Source: JAGXTF01 sp044224315 (GTDB lineage Bacteria; Bacteroidota; Bacteroidia; NS11-12g; UBA955). From it: a stretch of 64,000 nucleotides of DNA. Positions within the stretch are counted from its first letter, which is position 1, and every line of letters begins with the position of its first letter. The position numbers were made by a program, and so were the translations under genes. The stretch lies in the NCBI GenBank assembly GCA_044224315.1, contig JBGAKR010000006.1, forward strand, positions 190,608 to 254,607, in the 5' to 3' direction. This document shows positions 1-9,112 of the stretch, in pieces. The notes beneath the pieces were generated by a model. That model made no database searches and was not told where the DNA came from. It worked only from the letters and a program-made list of their open reading frames with translations.

Positions 1-1
1 A

Positions 2-340
2 CCTCCTATGCTGCTGCAGCCCTTTATCGAGAATTCAATTAAGCATGGATTTAAAAATTTAAAAGACCGAAGGGGAAAAATTGAATTGCATTTCGAAGAA
101 AAAGGCCCCTTGTTGATGTGTAAAATCGACGATAACGGGGTAGGCAGAGAGCTCGGCAACCGCCGCAGTGGCAGTGAGGGAGAAAGTTACCACGAGAGCA
201 CCGCATTAAAAGTAATAAAAGAAAGACTGCAATTAATGGAAAATAAAACCGCAGCACCTGTATTTGAAATCACCGATAAAAAATCCCAATCCGGAGAACC
301 TTGCGGCACCCAGGTATTGGTGGGGATTCCAATGGTTTAG
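2..340 (+). CDS. LytS-type sensor histidine kinase, C-terminal ATPase part (5' end outside window)
   Basis: Only the last 112 codons are present; the reading frame is open through the left edge, so the gene is cut by the window and not necessarily broken. The visible part is the HATPase domain of the His_kinase/LytS family: the N box PFIENSIKHGF, the G1 box DDNGVGRE, a region ending in IKERLQLM, and the closing GTQVLVGIP. These kinases are membrane-bound and phosphorylate a LytTR response regulator that is normally the next gene. Here the next gene of that kind lies 12 kb away (12609-13349), on the same strand, after an Rhs/IS block. The family assignment is confident; the pairing with that regulator is inferred from gene order only. 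Confidence 0.85.
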   Translation, partial: PPMLLQPFIENSIKHGFKNLKDRRGKIELHFEEKGPLLMCKIDDNGVGRELGNRRSGSEGESYHESTALKVIKERLQLMENKTAAPVFEITDKKSQSGEPCGTQVLVGIPMV

Positions 341-445
341 GTAGGAGAAGAGGTTTAAGGTTTATGGGGTAAGGGGTAAGGTGTATGGCTTGCCCGACCG
401 AAGTGGGCCGGGGTAAGGTGAATGGATATTGGATAATAGGAGAGA

Positions 446-540
446 GTAATGTTAATTTGAATATCATGCAAAAAGCGGTTGGTCTGCCCCCTCGCATTCC
501 CACCCGCAAGACCGAACCGCGGGAGAAGGGGGAATTAGAG
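446..540 (+). repeat. Dispersed repeat of the Rhs block, copy 1
   Basis: Shares AGCGGTTGGTCTGCCCC and a following CG-rich part ending in CGCGGGAG with copy 2 at 1101-1191. A more diverged third copy is at 7931-7980. All three have the same orientation and none is outside the Rhs block. Confidence 0.6.
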
Positions 541-1100
541 ATAATACAAACTGAGACTAGCCTTAAGCATACTTCTAAGTAACCTCTACGTAACCTCTGG
601 AAAACCTTCCACGTGGAAGAAATCCAAATATAAGTATTATTTTTAATATACATTGTAAAAAAGATTAAATTTAGTTGTAGTAAAAGTTGAATTCCAAAAC
701 AATAATTGGCAGCACTGAAGGTAACAAACCGTATATTGAATTTAGCAAACTAAAAGATATTCAAGGACATAGACAGTTAAGTTGCCTTTTGGGTTCAGTA
801 TTTCTAATAAATGGCCATTTTAAACCTGCAGTTATCAGCGCCTATCCACCTCCCCCAAGAGTCTCCTGAAAGGGACTCCTGGGGTCCGAAAGCCTATATA
901 GGTGAAAAAAGTAATCCAGGATACGATTTCGACCATCGAGGTTTCCAAAACCTTGATGGTCTGGATACATAATCGAAAACCCCTGTATTCCTTCATTTTA
1001 CTAACTCCAGGTTAGCCTTACAGAGTAATACCCATTTTGAATTTTACCAGAATAGAGCTATTTTCGTTTATCAGGCGGTTAAGAAGGGACATTAGATAAC

Positions 1101-1191
1101 TATGGTAAAATCAGCATTCGATATCCCCAAAGCGGTTGGTCTGCCCCATCGCCATGCTTACCCACAAGGCCGAAACGCGGGAGGTGAGGGA
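1101..1191 (+). repeat. Dispersed repeat of the Rhs block, copy 2
   Basis: Same element as 446-540. Its left part (ATGGTAAAATCA, then ATTCGAT) matches the left part of copy 3 at 7931-7980, which shows that the unit extends about 30 bp upstream of the CG-rich core. Confidence 0.6.
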
Positions 1192-1220
1192 ATAGAGGCA
1201 ACAATAACGCTGGGATAAAG

Positions 1221-1892
1221 ATGATATACAAATTGAATTTATATTTTCTATGCTTCATATTCATTTCTGCCTGTACATGGTGTAAGTACGAATCAAGAAA
1301 AGAAGTAATTAATGAAATTTTATGCGAACAAGTTGCTTTACAATTTAATGATAATTATAGAAAATTATTATTAGAAAGCACCCTCTTTGAAGATGAACTA
1401 AGTTTTCATTATTTTTCTAATTTAAAATTGAATAAATTCGGTACAGTCGGGGTTCAAATAATAGGATTTAAGAAATCAAAACATATTATTCCAGAATGCA
1501 TTAATGTTGATTCGCTGTGCTTTGATACTGTTTGTACTAGAGAATTCGGTTCTACAGAATTACCGGGAATTAAAACAATTGATGATGGAAATTATCACTA
1601 TAGTAATTCTATATTTGTATTTACACATTCAAATGATGTTACAATTACAAATTCAGGTTTTATGGAATTTAATTGTAGAGAAGTATTTTTAGGTACAAGC
1701 AAATCGAAATTAAATATGAAAATAATGTTAGATATTGCACATAACCATTATTTCTGTTTTAGACGTTTTGGAAATTATTTAACCCTGGTTATAGTTGAAA
1801 TGCGATTAAATGAAAACAATAACTCGGAAATATTAAATAGCCTATTTGAAGACAAATATGTTACAATTTATCCTCGTATGAATTTTAATTAA
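1221..1892 (+). CDS. Putative lipoprotein, unknown function, possible orphan immunity protein
   Basis: 223 residues, family not recognised. The N-terminus is a lipoprotein signal peptide: a hydrophobic stretch from about residue 5 ending in the lipobox ISAC with Cys18, so the product should be anchored in a membrane. The rest has several Cys residues and no motif I know. Base composition is more AT-rich than the core genes nearby, as with the other cargo genes of this block. It ends 9 bp before the Rhs-tip ORF at 1902. In Rhs loci, orphan immunity genes often stay behind when a tip is displaced, and the Rhs-like remnant upstream (about 701-716) fits that history, but this role is inference from position alone. 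Confidence 0.65.
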   Translation: MIYKLNLYFLCFIFISACTWCKYESRKEVINEILCEQVALQFNDNYRKLLLESTLFEDELSFHYFSNLKLNKFGTVGVQIIGFKKSKHIIPECINVDSLCFDTVCTREFGSTELPGIKTIDDGNYHYSNSIFVFTHSNDVTITNSGFMEFNCREVFLGTSKSKLNMKIMLDIAHNHYFCFRRFGNYLTLVIVEMRLNENNNSEILNSLFEDKYVTIYPRMNFN

Positions 1893-1901
1893 TTTTGGTA
1901 T

Positions 1902-3269
1902 TTGGGTTTTTGTTTTAAAGCACAAATTGGCAGCACTGAATATAACAACATGTTATCCGATATCGGAGGCAGTATTAAGTTTGCCCAAGATTTAACCCTG
2001 GCCGAACAGCAAATATACGGCAGTGCCCGCCATGGTATGTATACGCCAGACAGGTTATTGGCCCGTTTCCATTTTTCTATTACTGATACCTTGCAAATAG
2101 CCATGGATAGCTTTAAATTTGTACAAAGCACCACCCGTTTTATGCGTGTAGTTACTTATAAACAATATGAATTGAGCAATCACCTTGGCAATGTGTTAAG
2201 TACAGTATATGATCGAAGAACCCCAATTGAAATAGGTGGTGGCAACCATACCATAAAATACTTCGAAGCTGATGTGATTTTTGCAACAGACTACTATCCC
2301 TTCGGGAGTGGAGAAAATTATACCAAAACCGGCGGCAATAAAGCGGGTAGGTATTATTCGTATTCTGCATATCGCTACGGATTTAACAACCAGGAGAAGG
2401 ATGGGGAGCTGGGTGAATATTATAGCTTTGAGTACCGGGTACATGATGCCAGGTTGGGGCGGTTTTTGAGTGTGGATCCGTTGTTTAAAAAGTATTCTTA
2501 TTTGAGTGTTTATCAATATGCCGCAAATAGTCCAATTATTTCACAGGATTTAGAAGGATTGGAAAGTAGTACAGATGGATTAAATGCCAATGAACAACCA
2601 CTTGTGCTTCCAAATGGAGAAAACAGAAATTGGAGTGTTGAAAAGACTATCATCCAATCTCCCTCGAATGCAAACATACGCAAGCCTGAGGAAAATTTAC
2701 TTGCAAATTATTCTGCCACTGACCTGCCAAATCAAAATATTAGACCTATAAATTTAGTTAACAAGTCAACTGTTTTATATTTTTGGTGGGATGAAAGAAT
2801 TACAGGTGTAACCATGAATACCAAAAACAATGAGAATTGTTGGTATTTAAGCAGATTGAATACATTAAATACCGGAGGAAAACCTTGCAATTCAAATGAT
2901 GACGTAATTTTAACGGAAGATAATAACTTCTTTACTAACAGCATCGATTATATTAATTCACAGCTCGAATCTAACAGAAGTATACAAGTGGGGATTGATT
3001 TACCGAATTTTTCATCTGCTTCAACAACTACAATGAGAGATAGAAAGAGATTAGACCAGACTGACCATTTTGTGACAATAGTTGGGCGTGCATATGATGA
3101 TTGTGGATATATGTATTTTATTTTCGTTGAAAATGCAGTAGTAAATCGATCATTAGGAATAGATCCAAAGAACAATAGAATATATTCAGAAAATAACAAA
3201 TTGATTTTTTTATCCGGTCATGCTCGGAATAGCGATGGAGTTGTAGTTCGGATTCAAAAGAATAAGTGA
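1902..3269 (+). CDS. Rhs core fragment with C-terminal papain-like toxin domain
   Basis: 455 residues. Residues about 85-220 are the conserved Rhs repeat-associated core: ELSNHLGNVLSTVYDRR (a YD-type repeat), YRYGFNNQEKDGELGEY and RLGRFLSVDPLFKK, followed by the usual linker NSPI...DLEG. The usual upstream shell of one to two thousand residues is missing, so this is a displaced tip or a remnant; the start is uncertain. The C-terminal about 235 residues form the variable part. They show NCW (Cys313), TDHFVTIVGRAYDD (His389) and FVENAV (Asn411), the Cys-His-Asn/Asp order of papain/C39-like peptidase folds used by some polymorphic toxins. The core is known family; the toxin activity is my inference. 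The putative immunity gene follows with no gap. Confidence 0.8.
   Translation: MGFCFKAQIGSTEYNNMLSDIGGSIKFAQDLTLAEQQIYGSARHGMYTPDRLLARFHFSITDTLQIAMDSFKFVQSTTRFMRVVTYKQYELSNHLGNVLSTVYDRRTPIEIGGGNHTIKYFEADVIFATDYYPFGSGENYTKTGGNKAGRYYSYSAYRYGFNNQEKDGELGEYYSFEYRVHDARLGRFLSVDPLFKKYSYLSVYQYAANSPIISQDLEGLESSTDGLNANEQPLVLPNGENRNWSVEKTIIQSPSNANIRKPEENLLANYSATDLPNQNIRPINLVNKSTVLYFWWDERITGVTMNTKNNENCWYLSRLNTLNTGGKPCNSNDDVILTEDNNFFTNSIDYINSQLESNRSIQVGIDLPNFSSASTTTMRDRKRLDQTDHFVTIVGRAYDDCGYMYFIFVENAVVNRSLGIDPKNNRIYSENNKLIFLSGHARNSDGVVVRIQKNK
2304..2490 (+). repeat. Inverted repeat arm A: conserved Rhs core
   Basis: About 187 bp encoding SGENYTKTGG through DPLFK. It matches 9984-10170 in inverted orientation, with roughly 17 differences by my count, mostly at third codon positions. 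The two arms bracket both toxin tips, both putative immunity genes and the T9SS gene. Confidence 0.8.
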
Positions 3270-3854
3270 ATGAAAAAAATAATATTATATCTTTATCTAG
3301 CAGTCTCTTTACTTTCTTTTAATATAAATAAAGATGATATTCGTATGATAAATTTATTAAATGAAATTGCCAAATCTGATAGTATGAATGGCTTGCTTTG
3401 GGGAGGTACAAATTCTCTTCGAAATTCTTTTATTGGCAAGGTGCAGTCCAATAGAATAAAAAAATACATTAATAATACATATAAAATAAGGATAGGAGAT
3501 AGTATGTTTTTGCATTATAAATATAGGGATACCAATGGCCTAGGTTTAGTAATATTAAATTCTATAAAAAACCATGAATTTTACTCCATAGGTTTCATAT
3601 TTAATAAAAATCAATTCAAACATATATTTATAAAGAATTATAGTTGTTCTTGTTTAATTAATTCAAATTCTTATTGCGACAGAATGTGCAAAAAAATAAT
3701 AACCGGTTGGATTGGGTCATATACTAATTCGGATACACTTGTTGGAATTAAAGTTTTAGAATATAACCCACCAATATCAGAAGACACTATTAAAGGACCT
3801 TTTTTTTTATGGGCCAAACCAAATTCAATTAGGGTAATTGAGATTTCTAAATAG
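3270..3854 (+). CDS. Putative exported immunity protein for the 1902-3269 toxin
   Basis: 194 residues, family not recognised. The ATG directly abuts the TGA of the Rhs gene, so translation is probably coupled. The N-terminus (MKKIILYLYLAVSLLSFN) is a signal peptide, so the mature product is exported. There are clustered Cys residues around 125-140 (CSCLINSNSYCDRMCKK), compatible with disulfides in the periplasm. Polymorphic toxin genes are, as a rule, followed at once by the immunity gene, which is the reason for the call; no sequence motif supports it. The gene is AT-rich, like the tip region of the Rhs gene. Confidence 0.6.
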   Translation: MKKIILYLYLAVSLLSFNINKDDIRMINLLNEIAKSDSMNGLLWGGTNSLRNSFIGKVQSNRIKKYINNTYKIRIGDSMFLHYKYRDTNGLGLVILNSIKNHEFYSIGFIFNKNQFKHIFIKNYSCSCLINSNSYCDRMCKKIITGWIGSYTNSDTLVGIKVLEYNPPISEDTIKGPFFLWAKPNSIRVIEISK

Positions 3855-3953
3855 AAAGTTAATTACATTTCAATCATTTTGTCATTAGGAGCATCAAGTG
3901 ACATAATTCAAAAAATTCCAATTTTCTCCCTAAATTGCAAATTAAAATCACCC

Positions 3954-6900
3954 ATGCCTAAATCTATAATATTTTTATTTCTTTCATTTTCAGCCACTTG
4001 CTATGGGCAGGTGGCAAACAAACAAAGCTTAGCGGCCTCAAATACCATGCTTTTTTTAGAAAACAAAGGCCAAGTGCTGGACTTTGACAACCAACCTAGG
4101 CCTGATATTTTGTATATGCTTAAGGGCGGTGGGGTGAATGTATTTGTGGGCAAAGGCGAGCTGCATTATCTATTTTCGCAGAAAAAACAAAATCCTGAAG
4201 AGGCTAAAAAGCAAGGCTTTGGGGAAACCCTAGCAGATAAGCGGGAAGAATTGGATTTGTTGAAAGGCAATCACTTAGATACTACACCTATAGAAATTGA
4301 AACCTACCGACTGGATTTTGCCTTGGAAGGTATGAACCCTGCTGCAACCGTAGAAGCCCTGGAGCCAAATGCCTATTACGAAAACTATTACAACATTCCC
4401 GGTCATTACCAGGATGGAATTTTGAATGTGCATAGCTTTGGCCGAATTGTAATGCATAATGTGTACCCCCATATTGACTGGGTGCTTTACACCAAAAACG
4501 GAAAACTGAAACATGAGTTTATACTGCATCCTGGTGCCGATTTTAAAGATATTAAATTGCGCATTCAAGGTGCCGAGGCTGTTGCAGTAAATGAGTTGGG
4601 AGAGTTGGAAATCAGTACCCCCTTGGGCAGCATCGTGGAGGATAAGCCTGAAATTTTAAGTGCATATAATATTACCGGTAGGTTTTTTGTTATTAGCAAT
4701 GCTTTTAAAGAACATATGGTAGAGTATCAATTAAATGGAATTCCAGAAGACTTTGGCTCTGATATTATTATTGATCCGGGTGTGGTTTGGAGTACATTTT
4801 ATGGGGGAAAAGGTGGTGAGGAAGGTACATGTATCGTTGAGACCATTAATGAATCCATTGTAGGTGCTGGATCAACCGAAGCTAGCAGTGGACTTAGTAT
4901 CAATGGTTATCAAAATGTAAACAAAGGAGGAATGGATATTTTGTTATTCAAACTAAATGCAATTGGTTATCCTGAATGGATTACATATTTCGGTGGTTCA
5001 AAGGACGAGGAAGCCTTTGCAATTGATGTTAATGATTCAGGGGATATCGTCGTTGTAGGAAGAACCCTTAGCGCTGGTCTGGGATTTCATTCTTCAGATA
5101 CTATTTTCTACAATGGTACTGTAAGTGATGGGATAATTGTTTACTTCAACAATTCGGGTATAAGAAAATGGTGTGGATATTCCAATGAAATCGCAACTTC
5201 TGGTGCATATTTGCAGAGTTTTCAAGGTGTTGAGGATGGTATCTTCGGTTGCTATAATTCGAAGGGTGTCAAGCTTTATGGAAGTTATTTTGGTGGCTCC
5301 GGAGATGATAATATTATGACATTGGACAATTTTGATAAATATATTTATTTTTCAGGCATAACAAATTCTACGACTGGTATTTCATCAAATGGCTTTCAAA
5401 ACAGCATGGCTGGAGTATATGATTCCTATATTGCCAAATTCGACACTTCTTTTTCTTTAATTTGGTCAACTTATTATGGAGGAACTGGTGTGGATTTTGT
5501 TAAAAGCCTGGATATTAACTCAGGTGGGATATATGGCTGCGGTCGGACAGATGGTAATAATGGAATAGGCAAGGGCACTGTTTTTCAGTCTAATTCAGCT
5601 GGCCAAAAAGATGCTTTTGTATTTAGATTATCACACGATTGTAAACTCATTTGGGGAACATATATAGGCACAACGGGTGATGAAGACCCCAGATCAATAA
5701 CAATCGACACTAAAAATCAGATATGGATTATAACATCGGTAAGTCCTTATCAAGGTTTAGGATATAATGGTTACTATTCGAAAATGACTGCTAATTTTTC
5801 AACGAGGACATTGGTGTTTTTATTAGATACAACAGGAAATAGAATTTATAGTACATACTATTTTGGTTCTGTGGGTTACCCTAGCTCAGGAAATTTGCTT
5901 TACCAATCTCAAGTGCTTTCTTCTGGAAAAAATGGATATGTTTATGAATGCTTGACTGCTATTGATACATTACCTAAAACTGTAAGATGTAAAACCCAAA
6001 ATAAATTTGGTGGATATGAGGATATGTTCATTATCAAATGGTCCCTCAACAATTTCTCAAAACCCTATTTAGCCAACAAAGGCAACATTTGCCAGAATAC
6101 CAAATTGAACGCGGTGTATACCCAATACGGGGTTGGGCGTGGAAGCACAGCCAAAACTTTTCTTGAACTAAGTGATACCAGCGGAAAATTCAATGCAAAT
6201 ACCACCACCATTTTTACCCGTAATGATACGCTAAGTCAGTACGACAGTGTTTTTTATACCATTCCTTACACGGTTAAGCCAGGTAAAAATTACCGCATCA
6301 GAGCCCGCATGGTGTTCCCTCCAGATACCAGTGAGGCAAGTGAAGCATTTGAAATTCATGCCGGACCTACCGGACAAATTTTAACTCCGCTTACCACCAC
6401 CTTTTGCGAACGGGATAGCGTAAAACTGGAATTGGATACAATAGGCAAAAACAAGCTGCGTTGGTATAGGATTAATTCGCCAACTGCCAATGCCGCAGAT
6501 ACCAATCGTATTTTCTGGGCCAAATTAGGCGGCAAACACTTTGTACAACTTACCAATAGCTGGGGCTGTACCTACAATACCAATAGTTTCAACTTTGTGG
6601 TAAATGCCAGGCCCTATGCAGGGTTTACACAAAACCAACTGGCCCAGTGTTCTAAAAATAACCAATTCAACTTTAGCGATTCCAGCAAGCCAGGTGCAAA
6701 TGACAATATCATTAGCAGGGGCTGGAATTTTGCCGATGGCAATACCGGAAGTGGAATTAATACCAGCAACCAATATGCCACCTTTGGAACTTACAGGGTA
6801 AAACTGGGTGTTGGAACTACCAAGGGATGTAAAGACACTGCAATAAAAATTATCCGTGTATATGCCTCACCCATTGCCAAAATTGCCACTCCCAAACTCA

Positions 6901-7844
6901 AGGCCTGTATTTTTAATAATCAATTTACGCTTACCGATAGTACAGATTTGGGTGAAGGTAGCATAGCCCAAAGGCAATGGTACGACAATGCGGTTTATTT
7001 CGACAGCCAAAAAATCCAATCCAAACAATTCACAATTACCGGAAATCATACAATAAAAATGCGTGTGAGCAGCGAAAATGGTTGTACAGATAGCAGCAGC
7101 ATTGATATTAAAATATACAGCAGTCCGGTAGCTGTAATTACCTCCAGCAAAAGTGAATTTTGCCAGGGCGACAGCGCCAAACTCACCGTTACAGATGACC
7201 CCAACTGGACCTATCAATGGAAACGCAATAACAGCCCCTTAGCGACACGAACTACCAAACAGTGGCACACCAACCAGGATGGCAACTATACAGTACGTGT
7301 AACTACCCCGGAAGGCTGTGATACAGTATCCAACAGTCTGGTCATAACAGTGAACCCATTACCCAAACCCAACCTGGGTCCCGACCAAACCCTGCCAAAT
7401 AATGGCGGCAGCACCTTGAATCCGGGTAGTTTCAGCAATTACTTCTGGAGCAAAGGCAACAACAATCCCACCCAATTGGTAGACAAAACCAACCTGGATA
7501 CCGGCAAAAACCTGATATGGGTAAAAGTAACCGATGCCAAAGGCTGCGAGTCCAGCGACAGTATCATTGTCACCCTGCTTGCACCCAATATTGGCATACT
7601 GAATCCAAATTTGGCCGGTATAAAAGTTTATCCTGTGCCCATGAAACAAACCTTGCATATTGAATTGCCAATTTCTGCCAATTCAAATGGCATTTACACA
7701 CTCAGTGATATGCAGGGCAGAATAGTGCTAAAAGGAATTTTGAAATCGCAGACAGCTGTGGATGTTGCTTCATTGGCAGCTGGGGTTTATTTGCTAGTGA
7801 TTGAGTTGGATGGGGTGCGGTTTGGGGTGAGTGTGGAGAGGTGA
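3954..7844 (+). CDS. Large secreted SBBP-repeat/PKD protein with T9SS type A sorting domain
   Basis: About 1296 residues. The frame is open from 3879, but the ATG at 3954 starts a clean signal peptide (MPKSIIFLFLSFSATCYG) and is preferred. Next comes a DUF7948-type domain (residues about 30-260: FLENKGQV, YYNIPGHY, DWVLYTKNGKLKHEF), then SBBP beta-propeller repeats of the form WSTFYGG, ITYFGG and WSTYYGG, then PKD/Ig-like domains rich in Thr and Asp, and a C-terminal Por sorting domain (YPVP near its start, LAAGVYLLVIE near the end). It should be exported by T9SS and attached to or released from the cell surface. It lies between the two inverted Rhs tips and may have been carried in with them, or the tips may have moved around it. 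Confidence 0.85.
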   Translation: MPKSIIFLFLSFSATCYGQVANKQSLAASNTMLFLENKGQVLDFDNQPRPDILYMLKGGGVNVFVGKGELHYLFSQKKQNPEEAKKQGFGETLADKREELDLLKGNHLDTTPIEIETYRLDFALEGMNPAATVEALEPNAYYENYYNIPGHYQDGILNVHSFGRIVMHNVYPHIDWVLYTKNGKLKHEFILHPGADFKDIKLRIQGAEAVAVNELGELEISTPLGSIVEDKPEILSAYNITGRFFVISNAFKEHMVEYQLNGIPEDFGSDIIIDPGVVWSTFYGGKGGEEGTCIVETINESIVGAGSTEASSGLSINGYQNVNKGGMDILLFKLNAIGYPEWITYFGGSKDEEAFAIDVNDSGDIVVVGRTLSAGLGFHSSDTIFYNGTVSDGIIVYFNNSGIRKWCGYSNEIATSGAYLQSFQGVEDGIFGCYNSKGVKLYGSYFGGSGDDNIMTLDNFDKYIYFSGITNSTTGISSNGFQNSMAGVYDSYIAKFDTSFSLIWSTYYGGTGVDFVKSLDINSGGIYGCGRTDGNNGIGKGTVFQSNSAGQKDAFVFRLSHDCKLIWGTYIGTTGDEDPRSITIDTKNQIWIITSVSPYQGLGYNGYYSKMTANFSTRTLVFLLDTTGNRIYSTYYFGSVGYPSSGNLLYQSQVLSSGKNGYVYECLTAIDTLPKTVRCKTQNKFGGYEDMFIIKWSLNNFSKPYLANKGNICQNTKLNAVYTQYGVGRGSTAKTFLELSDTSGKFNANTTTIFTRNDTLSQYDSVFYTIPYTVKPGKNYRIRARMVFPPDTSEASEAFEIHAGPTGQILTPLTTTFCERDSVKLELDTIGKNKLRWYRINSPTANAADTNRIFWAKLGGKHFVQLTNSWGCTYNTNSFNFVVNARPYAGFTQNQLAQCSKNNQFNFSDSSKPGANDNIISRGWNFADGNTGSGINTSNQYATFGTYRVKLGVGTTKGCKDTAIKIIRVYASPIAKIATPKLKACIFNNQFTLTDSTDLGEGSIAQRQWYDNAVYFDSQKIQSKQFTITGNHTIKMRVSSENGCTDSSSIDIKIYSSPVAVITSSKSEFCQGDSAKLTVTDDPNWTYQWKRNNSPLATRTTKQWHTNQDGNYTVRVTTPEGCDTVSNSLVITVNPLPKPNLGPDQTLPNNGGSTLNPGSFSNYFWSKGNNNPTQLVDKTNLDTGKNLIWVKVTDAKGCESSDSIIVTLLAPNIGILNPNLAGIKVYPVPMKQTLHIELPISANSNGIYTLSDMQGRIVLKGILKSQTAVDVASLAAGVYLLVIELDGVRFGVSVER

Positions 7845-7930
7845 TTTAGGTTCACATTTTTTCAAACGTAATCAATTTAAGCATATTAATCCATTTTCGT
7901 ACTGAAATAAGTCAGTAATTAAGAATCAAT

Positions 7931-7980
7931 TATGATAAAATCAAACTTCGATTAGCAAAAAGCGTTTGGCCTGCTGTACT
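7931..7980 (+). repeat. Dispersed repeat of the Rhs block, copy 3 (diverged)
   Basis: ATGATAAAATCAAACTTCGAT then AAAAAGCG and TTGGCCTGCTGT, aligning with copy 2 at 1101-1150; the CG-rich right half is lost. Confidence 0.45.
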
Positions 7981-8059
7981 GCTTAGCTCATTAACATAAC
8001 AAATCCTAGAGTGCTGATTGGGATTTTTAAAATTTATCTATCAAATGAATAAATATATC

Positions 8060-9112
8060 CTATAGTTTCAATCTCATTTTCGAAAATGTTATTATATTAA
8101 TATTTTTTTCATGTTTTAATAAATAAAAATAATCCTTAAAATATACTAATGATACGACATTCAATTTGTTTAAGGAATCTATTTCTTGCTTATTAACTCC
8201 AATTTTCAAATTATTACTCTCCAAAAATAACTCCAAATTGTTTTCACCAATTCGATAAAACAAAACCCCCAATTTAACAATTTCTACTAAAGAATAAGTT
8301 GTAGAGTCAATATTGAGTTTAAAATCCAATTCACTGATAATCTCAGAACCTTCTTTTATTTTAATCACATATTTCTGATTATCTGTTTTTAGCGAACAAT
8401 ATATTATTGACTTTAAATCTTCAGAATGCACAGGATTGATTATTATCAAACTGTCAGAAGTATTTCTATCTACAATCCAATGGTGGCCGTCAAAACAAAG
8501 AAATGACCTATTATCATTACGAACAAAATAAACGATATCGTTATTCGATTCAATATAATCACCGTGAACAAATTTTAATTCATTTGACGATATATCATTA
8601 AATGTATCCGCTTCTATTCTCAACATTTTATTTATTTGGCTTATATAACAAAATAAATTTGTTGAAATATTTACAAATTTACACATTTTTGGAGACACTT
8701 CAGTTGGTAAATTAAATTTATTCAGCCGACTTGTATTTTCATCCCAAATTAACCATAAAAACTGGGTACTGTTTTTTCTACTATGCACAGGAATCATTAC
8801 ATGATTATGGCTAGTAGTGAAATTCACTCCAAGTCTTGGGTCAAAAATAAAACTATCTGGAATATTCAAAAAATTTAACGCTGACCCATTTAAGTAACAA
8901 ATGCACCATTTATTTTTTCTTTCATTGAAAACTGAAAAATATAAATTATTCGTAGTGGACATTAAAGTCGAATAGTTAGAAAATGAGTATTGTTTTGGCA
9001 GAATAATCTTCTCCTCATTTAATAGAATGGGACTTGATTTTAAATCTAATACAAAAAAAATATAGGAAAGAACAATGAAGATAGTATATTTATGTAACTT
9101 AGTATTTGTCAT
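8060..9112 (-). CDS. Putative exported immunity protein for the 9109-10263 Rhs tip
   Basis: 350 residues, family not recognised. Its ATG overlaps the stop of the Rhs-tip gene by four bases (ATGA on the minus strand), a strong sign of translational coupling. An N-terminal hydrophobic segment (YTIFIVLSYIFFVLDL) is a signal peptide or anchor, so it acts outside the cytoplasm. The rest is rich in Asn, Ile, Leu and aromatic residues, with repeating patterns such as NLYFSVFNE, NIVYFVRND and KSIIYCSLK that suggest beta-propeller blades. AT-rich like the other cargo. The immunity role is inferred from position and coupling, parallel to 3270-3854. Confidence 0.6.
   Translation of the reverse strand: MTNTKLHKYTIFIVLSYIFFVLDLKSSPILLNEEKIILPKQYSFSNYSTLMSTTNNLYFSVFNERKNKWCICYLNGSALNFLNIPDSFIFDPRLGVNFTTSHNHVMIPVHSRKNSTQFLWLIWDENTSRLNKFNLPTEVSPKMCKFVNISTNLFCYISQINKMLRIEADTFNDISSNELKFVHGDYIESNNDIVYFVRNDNRSFLCFDGHHWIVDRNTSDSLIIINPVHSEDLKSIIYCSLKTDNQKYVIKIKEGSEIISELDFKLNIDSTTYSLVEIVKLGVLFYRIGENNLELFLESNNLKIGVNKQEIDSLNKLNVVSLVYFKDYFYLLKHEKNINIITFSKMRLKL

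Larger units (their letters stand above)
341..1220. other. 880-bp gene-free stretch with repeats and a short Rhs-like remnant
   Basis: No convincing gene. It starts with heptamer repeats (352-386: GGTTTAA, GGTTTAT, GGGGTAA twice, GGTGTAT) directly after the kinase stop. Two copies of a roughly 90-bp dispersed repeat lie at 446-540 and 1101-1191. At about 701-716 the 16-mer AATTGGCAGCACTGAA is shared with the start of the Rhs gene at about 1926, in the same orientation, so 690-725 looks like a residue of an earlier Rhs copy. A hairpin with 13-nt arms (one mismatch) spans 931-961. It reads as scarred DNA at the left edge of an accessory block. Confidence 0.5.

Noticed and set aside
385..582. 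65-codon frame on + in the left gap
   Set aside because: It lies across a dispersed repeat (446-540), and the matching repeat at 1101 is not open in the same way.
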